The position numbers and the translations under genes were made by a program. The notes below the pieces were generated by a model, which saw nothing but the letters and a program-made list of their open reading frames with translations, was not told the DNA's origin and searched no databases. Below are positions 10,334 through 23,311 of a DNA stretch of 64,000 nucleotides, in pieces. Positions within the stretch are counted from its first letter, which is position 1, and each line of letters opens with the position of its first letter. Source of the DNA: Cenococcum geophilum 1.58 (taxonomy: Eukaryota > Ascomycota > Dothideomycetes > Gloniales > Gloniaceae); the NCBI GenBank assembly GCA_001692895.1, contig KV748220.1, positions 992,358 to 1,056,357 on the forward strand, given 5' to 3'.

Positions 10334-13300
10334 ATGGCATTAGCGGAGGAATAAGAATGGGCTGTAAAGGTTAGGAAATATGGCGGCGGAATTAATTTAG
10401 GCGAGACTATAAAGGATAAACTAGCGGAGTTTGTAGAAACGAAGATTTATATACACAAAAAGGAGGACTTCTTAGATAATACCCTGTGGACTATATTTTA
10501 AGAAGAATTTAAGGAGTTCACCCTAGAAGACTTTTAAAAGATGCGTTTGGATACCAGAGCTAAGCTATAAAAACACCTACTTAAAAGAGGAGTGTGTGTT
10601 ACTAAGCATAATACCAGAATTACCCTCTCTAATATATTATTTGATATTATTTAAGAAAAAGAATAACGTGAATAGACGAATAAGGACCTTATAGCAGCTA
10701 TTAATAAGATAAAGGGACCGCTAAACACTGGAAGCTTACGAGATTAACTTAATCCCACCCGTAACGGTCTGGCTATAGGTTTAGCTACTAGCCTGGAATT
10801 AGCTTAGCCTATAGCTATAGCTTTAACACCGCCTGGAATATAGATACCTACCCCTATAATACCTACCCCTATAATACCTATACCCCGGCAAACTGCGCTA
10901 ACTACTACCTAATAGTAGTATTACTTTTAGTATAACCCTTAGCAACCTAGCTAATAGCAGTATACCCTATTATAATCTACCCTATAGCAGTAACCAGACC
11001 TAGGAGTAGGAGGAACAGCCTTATATAGTAAAAAGGCTACTATAGTGGCAAAGATATATATAGATAGCTAGAAATATAACGAAGTTAGCAAAAGCTTTAA
11101 TTTTAAATTAACTATCTTTAAAGACATCTATAGAAGAGCTAGCCTACAACCAGACGATTATATAATTGCATTCCCTACTATACTAAAGGGACTTGTATAA
11201 GATCATTACTATAACCGTACCCTTTTAGCTAGAACGTACCCAGAAGCATACACCTATATGCGGAACTTCTTTAAAGGACCTAAGTTTTATAAAAAGAACC
11301 TCGTAGAATAGAACATAATTATACTATAAGGTATTATTAACGCGAATACCGACAAGCCTATATATCAGTATCTTTAGCTACTAATTAATAAGCTGTGTAA
11401 GCAGCAGCATAAAATTAACTCTGAATTTTAAACACTATTATTTCTTATTAATAAACTAGTTATGGCTTGCCAGGGAGTTCCTACCTGTAGAATTACCGTC
11501 TTAAACCCTAGAGAAGACTTGTTTTAGTTAATTAACAAATTACAGTCTTTAATTGTTGTATGGGAGAAGGAATACCCTAGCTAAGAAGTGTATACTACCT
11601 TCTTTACGGATCGCCGCTACTATAACTAAAATCGCAACCAAAATAACTAAAATCTTAGCCGTAACTAAATATACAGACAATTTAATAGTAACAGTAGATC
11701 TAAGGGACGTTGCTACGTCTGCTAGAAAGAGAATTACTATTTATAGAGATATATAGAGGAGGAACATAATAAGGCTAAGGAGGAATATAAAAGCCGCTTT
11801 AGCAATTAAACTAAAGGACGGTTTAATAACCGCTTTAAAGAACGCTTTAAGTAGTACATTATTAACTGCAAAGGAGATGATAGTAAGGATTTAGAGGACT
11901 TTAATAAGATCTTTAAAACGCTTATTATAGATATTAGATCTAAACTTAGTTTAGAAGAGCTAAAGCAACCTCCTACTACCTACTTTATAACCTTTAGAGA
12001 TCTTATACCTAATAAAGCAACCCTTATAAGCATAAAGCTGGCCAATAAAGCCTTTACCTACTTACTAATAGCGGTAGATATAATAGAAACCGCTATAACC
12101 ACTCTAAGCACTAATCCTTTTGTATATAGTGCTAACGCTAAATTATAATACACCTTAACCGTGTTTATAGGTATTATAATAGACATAGGAGCTTTAAGAA
12201 AGTCTACGGCTAGTTATAGACAATTTTAGGCACTATAAACTGCGGACTTATTTATAAAATTAGACACCTTAATAAAGGGCTAAGTTAATATACAGTTCGG
12301 AATAGGTATTGCTTCCTTAATCGGAACTATATATATTAACAGTCCAATAGGCGAGATACAGTTTTATATTATTTAAGCCAATATACTATTCCTACTCTGC
12401 CTAGTAGATATAGATAAGCTATAGGTGTACTACAATAACCTTAAAAATATCCTCGTTACCTATACTAAGGAAGTGCCAGAAGTATAACGGTTTGGCTACC
12501 CCTTCCTTATATGGAACACTTCTCTACAAACTTATCTTTTAGAATTCTTTAATTTAAACCCTTACTACCTAATAGATACGGAACTATAACAACTATACCG
12601 TTAGTTTAGCCACCTATTAGTTAAAAGGCTATAAAAAGTACTAAATTAAGCTGGCCATAATACTAATAAGAAAACTCTTAAATATCTTACTAAGTACTAT
12701 TACTATTACTAAAAGTATAGGAAGTTATTAGGACGGTTCCGCTTTACCTTATAGGATAATATTAATTTTAACTACTGTATTATTATCGACATTATATATA
12801 TTAGCGGAAGCCCGTTATTATATATAGTTAATAAGGGAATACGCTTTTAAGCTAGTAGGTAGTTATAGAATATAAGCGCTAAATATATATAGGATGTGTT
12901 ACGGATGTGCTAGATTAATATATATCTGGGACTACTAGATTTAGTTATATATAACGCGGGCAAGAACTTTATTAGTAAGGAATTTAAACAGTATATAAGT
13001 ACTATAGGTATTAATACAAAAGGAATTCTAGTCGAAGCCTATAACTCTATTAGTATAGTAAAACGATACTATAGACTGCTATAACGCGCATATTGAATAA
13101 TTACCATTAAGATCCCTAATATTAATAAAGACATAGCACTATAAATGGCGTTTAAGGCTATTAATGACACCGCTAGCCCAGATAGATTAGTCCCTATACT
13201 ATTAGTATTTAGCGCATACCCTCAAATAGTTGAATTAGATATACTATTACCGTTAGTAACATAGCAAGTAAACGTAATTAAGAAGGCTATAGTAGAAATT

Positions 13301-15290
13301 TAGAAACTATAAGCTGGACGTTAAATTATAGACGCCCTAAATATGCGCAACGGACCTAAAACTAATGCGGTACACGACCTACTACTAAACTCACTCGTTC
13401 TAGTATGGAGAGAAGGAAATATGGGCTAAGCTAGATACTAGGACGGACTATATAACCTACTTACGGTTAAAGAAGAAATATATATAGTTAAGTTACTAAA
13501 TAGACCTACATCTTTCCGATCTACGGTTGTTAAACTATACCTATAACTAGAACTAACCGAGGAGCCTCCTATCTATAACGCCGTAGAGTATATAGAACCT
13601 ACGCGAATTAATAAACCTACGCCTCTATTTTAGGAAGCTGCCCCTTAACTAGCACTAAAATAAGGCCGAGGTCGCCTACGCAAGTACCCCCTACTTATAG
13701 CTATAGTAGATATTATAACTTACTTATAAGATAATATTACTTAATTTAGCGCCTCCTAGCAAAAGGAACTTACCGGTTTACTTAAGAAAGGAGTATTTAA
13801 GATTATAAAGCTTATAAATATACCCCAAGGTATATAACTCTTTAACTTATGCTTTATAGACAAAATTAAGAACCTAGGTACTAATAAGGCCTTTAAGAAG
13901 TCTTAACTAGTCGTATAGGCGTATAATAACCAGGAGAAAGAGCTTGTGTTAACTTAATTACTAACTATTTAGTAAGTTAGCTAGCGACTTATCCTATATA
14001 TAGCCGCTATAGGGCTATACAGCCTCTACCTATAGGATATATTATAAGCCTATATATAGTCTACTATAAACCTAAATCGTGAATTCTATATGCGCCTACC
14101 TTGTGAACTATAGAATGAACTTGGAATTAGCAAGGATATAGTTTTAAAGGTACTAAAGCCTTTATACGGAGTACTAGAAGCTAGTAATTACTAGTTTAAG
14201 ACCTACCATTCGCATTATATATAGCAGCTATATATAGACCAATCTATATACAACCCTTGCCTTCTCTAAAGTAATAAACCCTTTAGCATTGTGGGCCTAT
14301 AGACCAATAATACCCTATTCTTAGTAGATAAGACCTTTATAAAGGCGGAGTAGAACAAGCTATATAAGGCAAAGTTTATAGCTAAGGAGCATAAGCAACT
14401 TACGGTTAATATACCCCTTAAATTTAATAGTGGCCTTATTTAACTTGTTCCAGATAGAATTACCCTTACTTAAGAGCGGTAATGTAAAAACCTTAGCCTA
14501 ATTAGCACTAAACTGGCCACGAGTACTGGCTTAAAAGGAGCTACTTATACTTTAATACTAAAAGACTAATATATTACCTAATGTGCTAGAAGTGTATATA
14601 TTGCGTCTATTTGTTAACCAGAGGCCTTATTTAATCTATCCTTTACTACCTAGGTAATTAACCTAGTTAAAGATAATATAAAGAGTCTTAATAAGTAATT
14701 AAGTTGGCAGATTAAGAACGTAAATAGAGGCTTAAAGTTTATTAAGCTAGATATTAATACCTTATAACTCCTAGTATTTATAAACGCTTCCTTCGCTAAT
14801 AATAAGGACCTATCTTCGCAAATTAGCTATATACTTATACTAGCGGACGCCTTAAACAAGGTAAATATTGTCTATTAGTCCTTAACCAAGTGTAAAAGAG
14901 TTACTAGGAGCGTATTAGCCTTAGAATTATATAGTATAGCGCATAGTTTTAATATAGGCGCTGTAATTAAATCTACGCTAGATAAGATCTTACAGGTTAA
15001 CCTACTACTTATTCTTTATACCGATTTAAAGTCTTTATATAACTGTCTTATCCAACTAGGAACTACGCAAGAGAAACGCTTAATAATTAATATAATATGC
15101 CTCTGCTAAGCTTATAAGCGGAGACAAATTACTAAAGTTAAGTAGATTAATAGAGACACTAACCCTACGGACGCTATAATAAAGGGTAAGCCTTATACGG
15201 CACTATTATAACTTATTAACATAAATTAAGTTAAATTATAGGCTATAGAGTAGGTTAAGCAAACGGATTTAACTTTGGTTTAGTGTTACT
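10334..15290 (+). pseudogene. Second Copia gag-pol polyprotein relic
   Basis: An ATG at 10334 opens gag (MALAEE.EWAVKVRKYGGG). The protease is near 12170-12215 (IIIDIGALRKSTASY, D-S/T-G mutated), the integrase about 12650-13300, and the RT about 13740-14500. RT motifs include LVLTQLLTIQ..., YIQSTINLNREFY and KVLKPLYGVLEAS. The RNase H is about 14750-15200 (SVLASELYSIAH, LYTDLKSLYNCL). Stops are TAG/TAA at Trp/Gln positions. The catalytic Asp pair of RT reads TNNT near 14310 instead of the usual DD. It is a RIP-inactivated copy with no sign of expression. Confidence 0.9.
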
Positions 15291-15334
15291 AAAGGTAAAT
15301 ACGGGGGCTGCTAAGGCGCTAGTGAAGTTAGGGC

Positions 15335-15590
15335 CAGCAATATGGCAGAATTTGGCAGAATTTAATAACTCGGCAGAATTTAGCAGAATTCGATAATACG
15401 GCAGAATTTAGCAGAATCCGGTAATATAGCAGAATTTGGTAGAATTTAACAACTCGGCAGAATTTAGCAGAATTTAACAACACGGCAGAATTTAGTAGAA
15501 TCCGGCAACATGGCAGAATTTAGCAGAATTCGGCAACATGGCAGAATTTAGCAGAATTTAGTAGCATAGTAAAAGTTGGTGGAATGTGGT
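15335..15590. repeat. About 28-30-bp tandem array (GGCAGAATTTAGCAGAATTY)
   Basis: Eight or so degenerate units of CGGCAGAATTTAGCAGAATT plus a variable CGGYAAYAY linker lie between the RNase H end and the 3' LTR of the second Copia. The array is part of the element's 3' untranslated region; variation is mostly C/T and G/A. Confidence 0.85.
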
Positions 15591-15711
15591 ATATAACGGG
15601 CCCTAGCGCCATTATAGCTATTACGTGTTATAGACGGAAGAGCTAGTTATTGCGTATATACTACAAATAATAGGAATAGTACGATTTGGTTTCTTTTTAG
15701 AGTTGCTCTAG

Positions 15712-15882
15712 TGTTAGTATATATATTTATATCACGTGTATAGAGCATGTGATCTACGCGAGACGCGTATATATACTATTAACACTGCATTAGAAAACAA
15801 GTAATTATCTAATAACTAACACCGCATACGTATCGCAATACAGTGATATTCGTGCACGTTGATTAAAGCATGTATACCGACA
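15712..15882 (+). repeat. 3' LTR of second Copia
   Basis: 171 bp, ending ...ACCGACA, followed directly by the GTTAT duplication. It retains more CpA/CpG than the 5' LTR. Confidence 0.93.
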
Positions 15883-15887
15883 GTTAT

Positions 15888-17170
15888 TATTATACTAGCT
15901 CCCTCCTTAATAAAGAATAGAATGGCGGTTTATTTATAAGATATTACTTAAGCCTATACCTAATTAGAGACGCACCTTTAGTGCTTAATATTAGTATACC
16001 TTCTAAAGTAAATTTACTGCCAGTATCCTAAAGATATGATTATAGTTATGCTTAAGCTATTATATAGAATTACAGAGGTAGGAACTTACTAGTAGGCTAC
16101 CTATAATAAGCACCATAAAGAGAAGCTTTTAATAACTACTTCTATATTTAATCCCTGCTTCCTTATTATAATTATAGAAACTCTATTTAGAATTATTAGC
16201 ATATAAACTAACGATATAATTATTTTAAAAGACGACTAGTTCTTAGCTTTTAAAGAAGATAAGCTAGTAAAGGTAAATCTTATAGTAAAGCTAAAAGAAA
16301 AGCTTAATTTAATAATACCATTACTCTTTAATAAATATATCCTCTCCCTAAACAAGAATTCTATTGCTTTACGCTAGAAGGGTTAAGGTAAGAAGATTAA
16401 TATTATTAACGTTAATTCTCCAAAGTAAGGATATATAGAGTAACGCGCTTATAGAGCTTATATTACTTCTATCTGTTAACCTAAGGCTTTATTTAATCTC
16501 TTTATTACCGCTTAATACTAGGAACTAACTGAGGATAACGTTCTTGCCCTAAATAAGCATCTTTTCTAGTAAATAAACTATCTTAATTAGGGACTATTCT
16601 ATATGCCTACTAATCTCCCTACCACTAAGCTCTTTATATTTATTAATAGATTATTTATAAATAATAAAGATTTTAGCTCCTAGTTAGGATATAAGATTGT
16701 TATTACAAACAAATCTACTAGAGAGAATAACTTTATAATTTATAGTAATCTTATCTATTAGAGCTTAACTAAGAGTAAGCGCGTTACTTANAGNGTTNTA
16801 GTGTTAGAGATATATAGAATAGTTAGTAGAGTTAATATAGTAATTACAATTAGAACTACCCTAAAAATAATTATAGATCGACTCGAACTTCCTGTTATTT
16901 CTATAATTATATATACCGACTTATACTTCCTTTATAAGTATTTAGTTAAGCTTAGTACTATAAAGGAAAATCGCCTTATAATTAATATTATAGTACTTTA
17001 TTAATCCTATAAACGGCAAGAACTCTTTAAGATTTAATAGGTTAATAGTTAAGACAACCCGGTAGATATAATAATAAAGGTAAACCTAAATAAGGCTCTA
17101 GAAACGTTTATTAATATAAACACTCTATATATATAAATTAAAGGTTAGGTTAAAAGGAAGTAGAAGTAAT
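15888..17170 (+). pseudogene. Outer Copia pol, second part (RT continuation and RNase H)
   Basis: The reading frame resumes the RT interrupted at 9760. It gives a degraded THLNRDFY-type block, then KLLYRITEVGTY (KPLYGIPEAGT in intact relatives) and ATYNKHHKEKL near 16090. RNase H follows (STKSKRVT..LVLEIYRIV; IYTDLYFLYKYLVKL near 16915). Stops are TAG/TAA. Unresolved bases occur at 16791, 16794 and 16798. The open stretch at 16801-17004 is the RNase H segment, not a separate gene. Confidence 0.85.
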
Positions 17171-17444
17171 AATCTATAGACCCTAATTCCAACCAGCTAA
17201 TTAGGATTTTCCATCCCTAGGATGGAAAATTGCTATTAGCTCGCTTATAACTAGCGCCTTAGCGGCCTAGATATAATATCTACCTATGACTTTTAAGCAA
17301 GAAAGCACTAAGTGCTAAGAGGCAAATTTTGGGATAGCAAGACTTATATTATAATAGCAATAGTAAGTAAGGAGGGTTTATATTTATTACGCTAGTTAAG
17401 CAGTATTTATATATAGATGGCAGCTATAAAAGAAGAGTTGCTAG

Positions 17445-17609
17445 TGTTAGGAATGAGGTAAGCAATTATTACGTATCGCCGCGGCGCTAGCGTAGCGAGG
17501 AGCCCTAAGCTCCTCGCCCTTTCTTATTCTAGATAATAAGTATATTAACCATTATTACTATAACCTACTCGAGTAGTCGTTATTGGTGAGTCACCCTATG
17601 TGACTAACA
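17445..17609 (+). repeat. 3' LTR of outer Copia
   Basis: 165 bp, TGTTAGGAATGAGG...GTGACTAACA, flanked on the right by AATAC. Less RIPed than the 5' LTR: the TG and CA ends are intact. Confidence 0.93.
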
Positions 17610-17614
17610 AATAC

Positions 17615-18115
17615 CTTTAGTATATGCTTGTAGGCCGTCGAAATCGGACTCTACACCTGTACGCGGTGACGGCTACGAACCTAGGTCTTTGAAGATTAGA
17701 CTTAGAGCCAACGCAGAGACGTCGCACAGCGTGCTGGTGGGCCTAGTGGTGGTTGTACGCGTCGTAAGGCGTAGTGAAAAGTTTTTACATAGGATGGTAA
17801 GATCTCGAAAACTACTGCTAATGGTACCCCTTTATAATACAGCCGCTACTGTTCCCCTACTAAGCACCTATACAATCCAATATAGATATACGGCATTTAA
17901 TAATATCCCCCTAACCTATAACGGAAAGCATTAATAACCTTATATTAATAAACGAATAAACGTAAACGAACAAATAAGTAAATATACGGCCCCTTCTAAC
18001 CCTTAGGCCGATTGCCCGCGGAGCATATAGTTACTCGCTATACTACCGTAACACTACTAAAACCAGCAGCTAAATAACCCCCTATAGTTTTCCTTATCTC
18101 CTTTTAACAGAGTAA
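17615..18115. other. Mixed-composition relic between Copia and LTR-like repeat, no gene supported
   Basis: About 500 bp with a GC-balanced patch (17630-17830) followed by AT-rich DNA. An 81-codon + strand frame (17689-17934) lacks any recognisable domain and has no intron or neighbour support, so it is not called as a gene. Confidence 0.5.
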
Positions 18116-18659
18116 TGCCTATAAAGAGGGCCTAGTAACTGGGGCCTAGGCACAAAAGATACCTAGATATATATACACATATATCCCGCTTTTATTTTTA
18201 GTATTAGAATAGTAGAACGGATAAATCCCCCTTACGCCTTTAATAGGCCTTAGGGGGGGAGGAGGCAAGGCGTATATAGCAATGGTCAACAAGAGATAGT
18301 ATATAGGGGGTGGTTAAGATATAGGAAACAACCGTATAGCAATCGAATAGCAAGGCCTAGCTAGGACGTAGTGAACCCTAGCTTTAGATAAGCTAGAGAA
18401 GGAAGTAGTGGTTCCTAAGGAGTTTAAATATCTAAGGAGGACAGGATATAGCCGTAGGCCCGTAGGGCCGCCGTTACAGACGGACATAGCAAAACAGGGG
18501 TTTTTTATCCTACTAAGGTGGCTTATAGGGTTTTTCCGTCCCCTATATCAACAAGGGTTTTCTTCTTATTAATTTATAAGTTTCCCTTATGTACGGAGTA
18601 GTCTGCGTGGGCCTAGATAGGATCCGTATCAGACGTTAATTAAAGAACTTACTACTATA
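18116..18659 (+). repeat. LTR-like repeat copy 1, heavily RIPed
   Basis: Aligns throughout with 23312-23850 and, inverted, with 63489-64000. Shared blocks include GGATCCGTATCAGACGTTAA near the 3' end and AAGGAAGTAGTGGTTCCTAA in the middle. Carries more TpA substitutions than copy 2. Orientation is arbitrary, as no internal gene fixes the direction. Confidence 0.8.
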
Positions 18660-21600
18660 TACTTGTATTCTGCCTAGTATATATTAAATAGAACTTCGTA
18701 AAGCGCTTTCTAATTTATAAAGTAAGATATATTATAGAGCAGATATAGGAAGTAGAGATAGAGTAGAAACTTATAGCGCATATATAAAGTATATACATAC
18801 TATACCTAGAGCTTACGTCTTAGATAAATAATAAGAAGAAAATATAGATACTAGCCAGGCTTATAAAGGAAAAGTTAAAGGTGCCTTATAAGTGGTGGGT
18901 ATATATATAGAAGCATACTAAAATTGGTAAAAGTAGTCACTTTTAAGACAATAACTTTACTAGTCGAATATTATGCGTACTTACTGCAGTACTTTGGTAA
19001 TATATACACCCTATATATACGCTGCATATTCTAATAGTTTAGTATAGGCTTAAACTCTATATATAAGAGATGTTTAATAATTAAGAGCTATATAAAGAGA
19101 CGGGAATAGATAATACGTAGAGAAATTATTGCGACTTAAAGCGGATAGTAGTATAGCTGGAGAAATAATATATATATATGCGCTATAAATGTAGAGTAGA
19201 TGCTAAGCTTAAGTAGCCTAAAAATAGCGGAAAGCAGCTAAGCAACGAGCTAGAAATCCTGGATTAAATCTTTTTTAGAATCTTTAGAACCTATTTAATA
19301 CCCCTAAGCTAAATCTATAGTGTATACCTAGTATAAAATTATCTACTATATTTAGTAGGCAGACTATATCGCAGATAAGTATAGCAGATAGTGATATTAT
19401 ATTAGTATTGGATATATCGCGTGTATCTACAGTATATATAGCGTAGATACCGCTACTACTATCTTAAAGTTAAACGCCTTAAACTATGGGTAAGAGGTAT
19501 AGGTCTAACCTACCTATAAAGGAGATAGAAAAGGAGGCATATATACTGCGTGTAAAAAATATAGAGTAATAAAGTAGTAAATTAAAATAGGCTAAAGATG
19601 TATATAATAAAGTAAAGGAACTAGTAGAGCTTAAGAAGTGGGTGTAAAAGCATAGTGTTAGTATATAGGGTGTATATATATAGTATACGGAGAGCAAGTG
19701 TTATATAGAGTTTTATTATAATAATAAAAGAATTAATTAATATGGGCCTATAGCCCCCGCGCCCTATATTAGGTATATACCTAGCCTATCTACCTAGTAA
19801 ACTCCACTAAAACTCCAATAATGTATACTGCATACTATGTATATAGTGTATAGGCCTAGTATATACTAGAACCTAACTAATAAGGCAGGATAAGTAACGG
19901 GCTCTATTTATAGTGGGAGTGGCTTATATAAAGCATAAGTATAATATACGCAGTAATAGAATAAACTAAACTTACTAGAACTCTTACTACTACTACAGTA
20001 ACGGCTAGTTGCTTTTTTGCTCCCTATGTTAAATATTAGTAATATATATATAGGATATATGCAAAGCAAATATACCGCTTTAGCGGTATATAGACGGCGA
20101 GGGGGATTCCTTATAGTCGCCCGGGGGGGTCGGGCCGCGCTATATATATAGTTAGCATATGCTAAGTATATATAGGTGAAACACTAACCTTATGCTTTAA
20201 GCTAGTGGAGGGAGTAGTAGGGCTAATATGCTAGTTCCCTTACGTTAGTATACGCCTAGTATAAGCGCGTATTAACCTATAGTTAGTAGAAGACATTAGG
20301 GGTTTATATATACGTAGTATATATATATATAAGCTAGCAATATAACTAAGTAGTGGTTTTGGTAATATATATATAGGGGATACGCTAAATCGGACTTTTC
20401 TAGTCTCCTAAATATATAGTTAAGCGTTAGTTTTAGAATTAAGCAGTAGCCCTAGTAGTAGCCATGCTTATTTCTTATATATGCTATCTTTAGGCCTATA
20501 AGTACCTCTAGGTTTAAAATTAAACTTAGGGGGAATAAGTATATAGATAGATAGATATATATATTGGGGTATGGTGCGCATATATAGAAGCGACACTAGT
20601 GCTCTTACCTTGCGATAGAATTGTCTGCTAAATTAGGCGGTAAACCCCTAGTCCTAGGCTAAGTATATACGCGGTATAGAGTGGGTATATATAAAGAGTG
20701 TGTAGGCATCTATATACTCCGAGATCCTGGACCCTAAAGGGCTATAACTATATACACTATTAGCGACGTATATATAATATATGGGCATAGATATACCTAG
20801 GCTTATATAGGTATCTAGTGTCCTGCTAACTACTAGAGAGAACAAATAGTTTTAGGGCGCTATAATGTATTAGCCTTATATATATGCTGCATATATATAG
20901 CATATACTTTTCGCCCGCGATTAGCTTACTAACTAGCGTGTTATTAGTAGTCGGGTTAGTTACTGCGTATAGTAAGTATATGCTGAGCTATTATACTAAT
21001 ATAGTAGTATATATAAGCACCGCTATACTTATTACGGATATATTAGCGATACTATAGCTATATTAGTAGAGCCGTAGATGCTGCGTATATATAAAACATA
21101 TACTTAGTTAAGCGGTAAAGATACGGCCGCATATCTGCGTGCCGTTAATAGCGATATTATACCTAAACTTTGGCTTAGTATATGCTATATATAGGGTATA
21201 TATAAGTAATATACATTATAGTGTTTACTAAGGAGAGTAGAGAGGTGGTATTAGGTAGGTCTAGTATACGCTTAATATATGCCTATATAGCACATAAAGC
21301 TATATATACTTATGTTGTCTTAGACCGTAATAGCTAGGACTATATATAGTTAGCATATATACTAGATATGCGATTCTATATACACTTACGTCTTCTCCTA
21401 GCGAGAGCTGCTATAGCGCGCGCTATAGTTATTATAAGTATATACCGTATATATGCAATTAGCCCGCGAAGCCCTACTATACGCGTCCACGTCGCCGCGG
21501 GTGGAAACATTATCTGGAATCCTATTCCTCTTAATAGCTAAGTGCAGAGGCGATGGTAGAGAGCCGTCGCAGCGTGTGCAGCGCTGTCGTTCGACTCTAT

Positions 21601-23311
21601 AGTGATAAGCCCGCGACGCGCGCAAAGCATCGCCCTTAACAATACTAGGAGCCTTACTGCCTCCGCTTAGAGCTCCTATTCTACTATCTAGGGAGGCCCA
21701 TTAAGGGAAACTAGGATATAAAAACCGCCCGATATATAACTACCTGGCTTATAGCTAGGCCTAAAACTGGCCTTATCTAGCCAGTTAACGTAAACGCGTC
21801 CTAGGCGTATAATAGGACACCCTTAGGCTTGCACTAGCTCTAAGATTATAAAGTATACGCAATAAGGGCGTAGGGATCCTCTTTTTATAAGAACTTGTTA
21901 AGGTTAACGCGTCATAGATACTTTATATAAAACTTATTAAGGCCCTAAGGCTACTATAAAGAACTTATTAAGGCCCTACCTAAAGAACTTATTAAGGCCC
22001 CTCTATAAGGGTCTATCTAGTATCCGGTTACACCTAAATAACTTAGAAGAGGGTCTTAATAGGCGTAGTAGGCGCGACCTAGTACAGCAACAGTGACGCG
22101 ACGGCAACGTAATGGTAACGCGACGGCGACCAGACGGCTTAATAAGGTGGAAACACAGGTAAAACTCTAGGTAGCGGAAACACAGGCCAGCTTTAACGGC
22201 CCTATAGCGTACGACTTAGTTAACTTATAGTCGGCTTACAGTCGACTTATAGGCAACTTATAGGAGGGTCTTAATAGGCGTAGTATATGCAACCTAATGC
22301 GTATATGCATAAGGCGACTTATAGGAGGGTTTTAATAGGTATGGTGTACGTAACCTAATGTATATATATAGGGGAGGCTATAGGGGAAACATAGGCTAGT
22401 TAGACAAGGACTTAATAGTTAGAGATATAGGTATAGCTTATAAAAAGAGGGGATATAAGCTTAGTTAGTAGGAGGGGGGGAGCAGGTCGCCTAGTACGGG
22501 ACCTAGCGTCTTTATAGCCCCCCTCCTATAAGATACAGTCGGCCTATTATAAGGAGACTCCTATAGGCAACGCGAAACGGGAACTGGTAGTAGTATAGGG
22601 TATTACGCCCCTATACTTCTACTAGCCTCCTATAGGGCGTAGTGCGTAGTAGCCACTGCTGGCTCTAGGGACCTTACCCCTTAGCTAGGCTCTAACCCCT
22701 AGTGCACCTAGTAGGTAGGTAGGATCACGCCCTAGCTAGAGAAACTACTATATGGCTTAAGAGAACGGATGCGCGTATTAATATATTAATAGACGGAACC
22801 GTTTACCTCTAGGGCGGTACGCTAGTAAGATACGCTTAAGGAGCAAATAGGAGTTACTTAGATAGGGAAGGCTTTTTTAGTCTGGGCCTTAACTATAGAA
22901 GGTACCTAAGGCTTCTATATTATAGGATGCAGCCATAACACCTTTATAGGATTACGCTAATAGGCATATAAGACGGGAGTTACGACCCCTGGAAAAGGTA
23001 GCTTATGCCTATACCGGCGGAAATAATAGAAAAGGTGTGAAACTAGAGGCTATAGAAGGCTCCTAAGCCGTATAAAAGCGTACTAACTCTAAAAGGAGAC
23101 TCTTATATAGACTGCGGGGGGGTAGACTAGTACTTAGGCTAACCTATTATAAGATATCTAAAAGAACTGGTGAAACCCCCCGTTAAGGTAGTGGCAGCCA
23201 ACTGCTTATGGAAAGCCCCTAGGCCTTTAGGCCTAGGTTTAGGATAAATACTAGAAAACTGGGGTAGAGGCCTAGATAAGCAGGCACGTTAAACTCTACT
23301 ATATAACCACC

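Larger units (their letters stand above)
9765..15882 (+). mobile_element. Second Ty1/Copia element, nested in the RT of the outer Copia
   Basis: 6,118 bp with two 171-bp LTRs (9765-9935 and 15712-15882) and a perfect GTTAT duplication (9760-9764 and 15883-15887). LTR ends are TGTTAA/TGTTAG...AACA/GACA. The LTRs have equal length, and the roughly 13 differences I count are all transitions. The internal + strand carries gag, protease, integrase, RT and RNase H in Copia order. Nesting order is certain because the outer RT frame is interrupted and resumes exactly at the duplication. All frames contain many TAG/TAA, so it is inactive. Confidence 0.95.
2727..17609 (+). mobile_element. Ty1/Copia LTR retrotransposon with four nested insertions (outer Copia)
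   Basis: The element is bounded by two 165-bp LTRs (2727-2891 and 17445-17609) and by a perfect 5-bp target duplication AATAC (2722-2726 and 17610-17614). LTR ends are TGTTAG...CTAACA, RIPed to TATTAG...CTAATA in the 5' copy. Domain order gag, protease, integrase, RT, RNase H on the + strand is that of Copia. It is interrupted by a Harbinger-like MITE (3932-4324), TRE copy A (4380-6087), a pogo-like MITE (6257-6910) and a second Copia (9765-15882). Removing them with their target duplications leaves about 6.0 kb, a normal Copia size. All coding frames are riddled with TAG/TAA, so it is dead. Confidence 0.93.
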
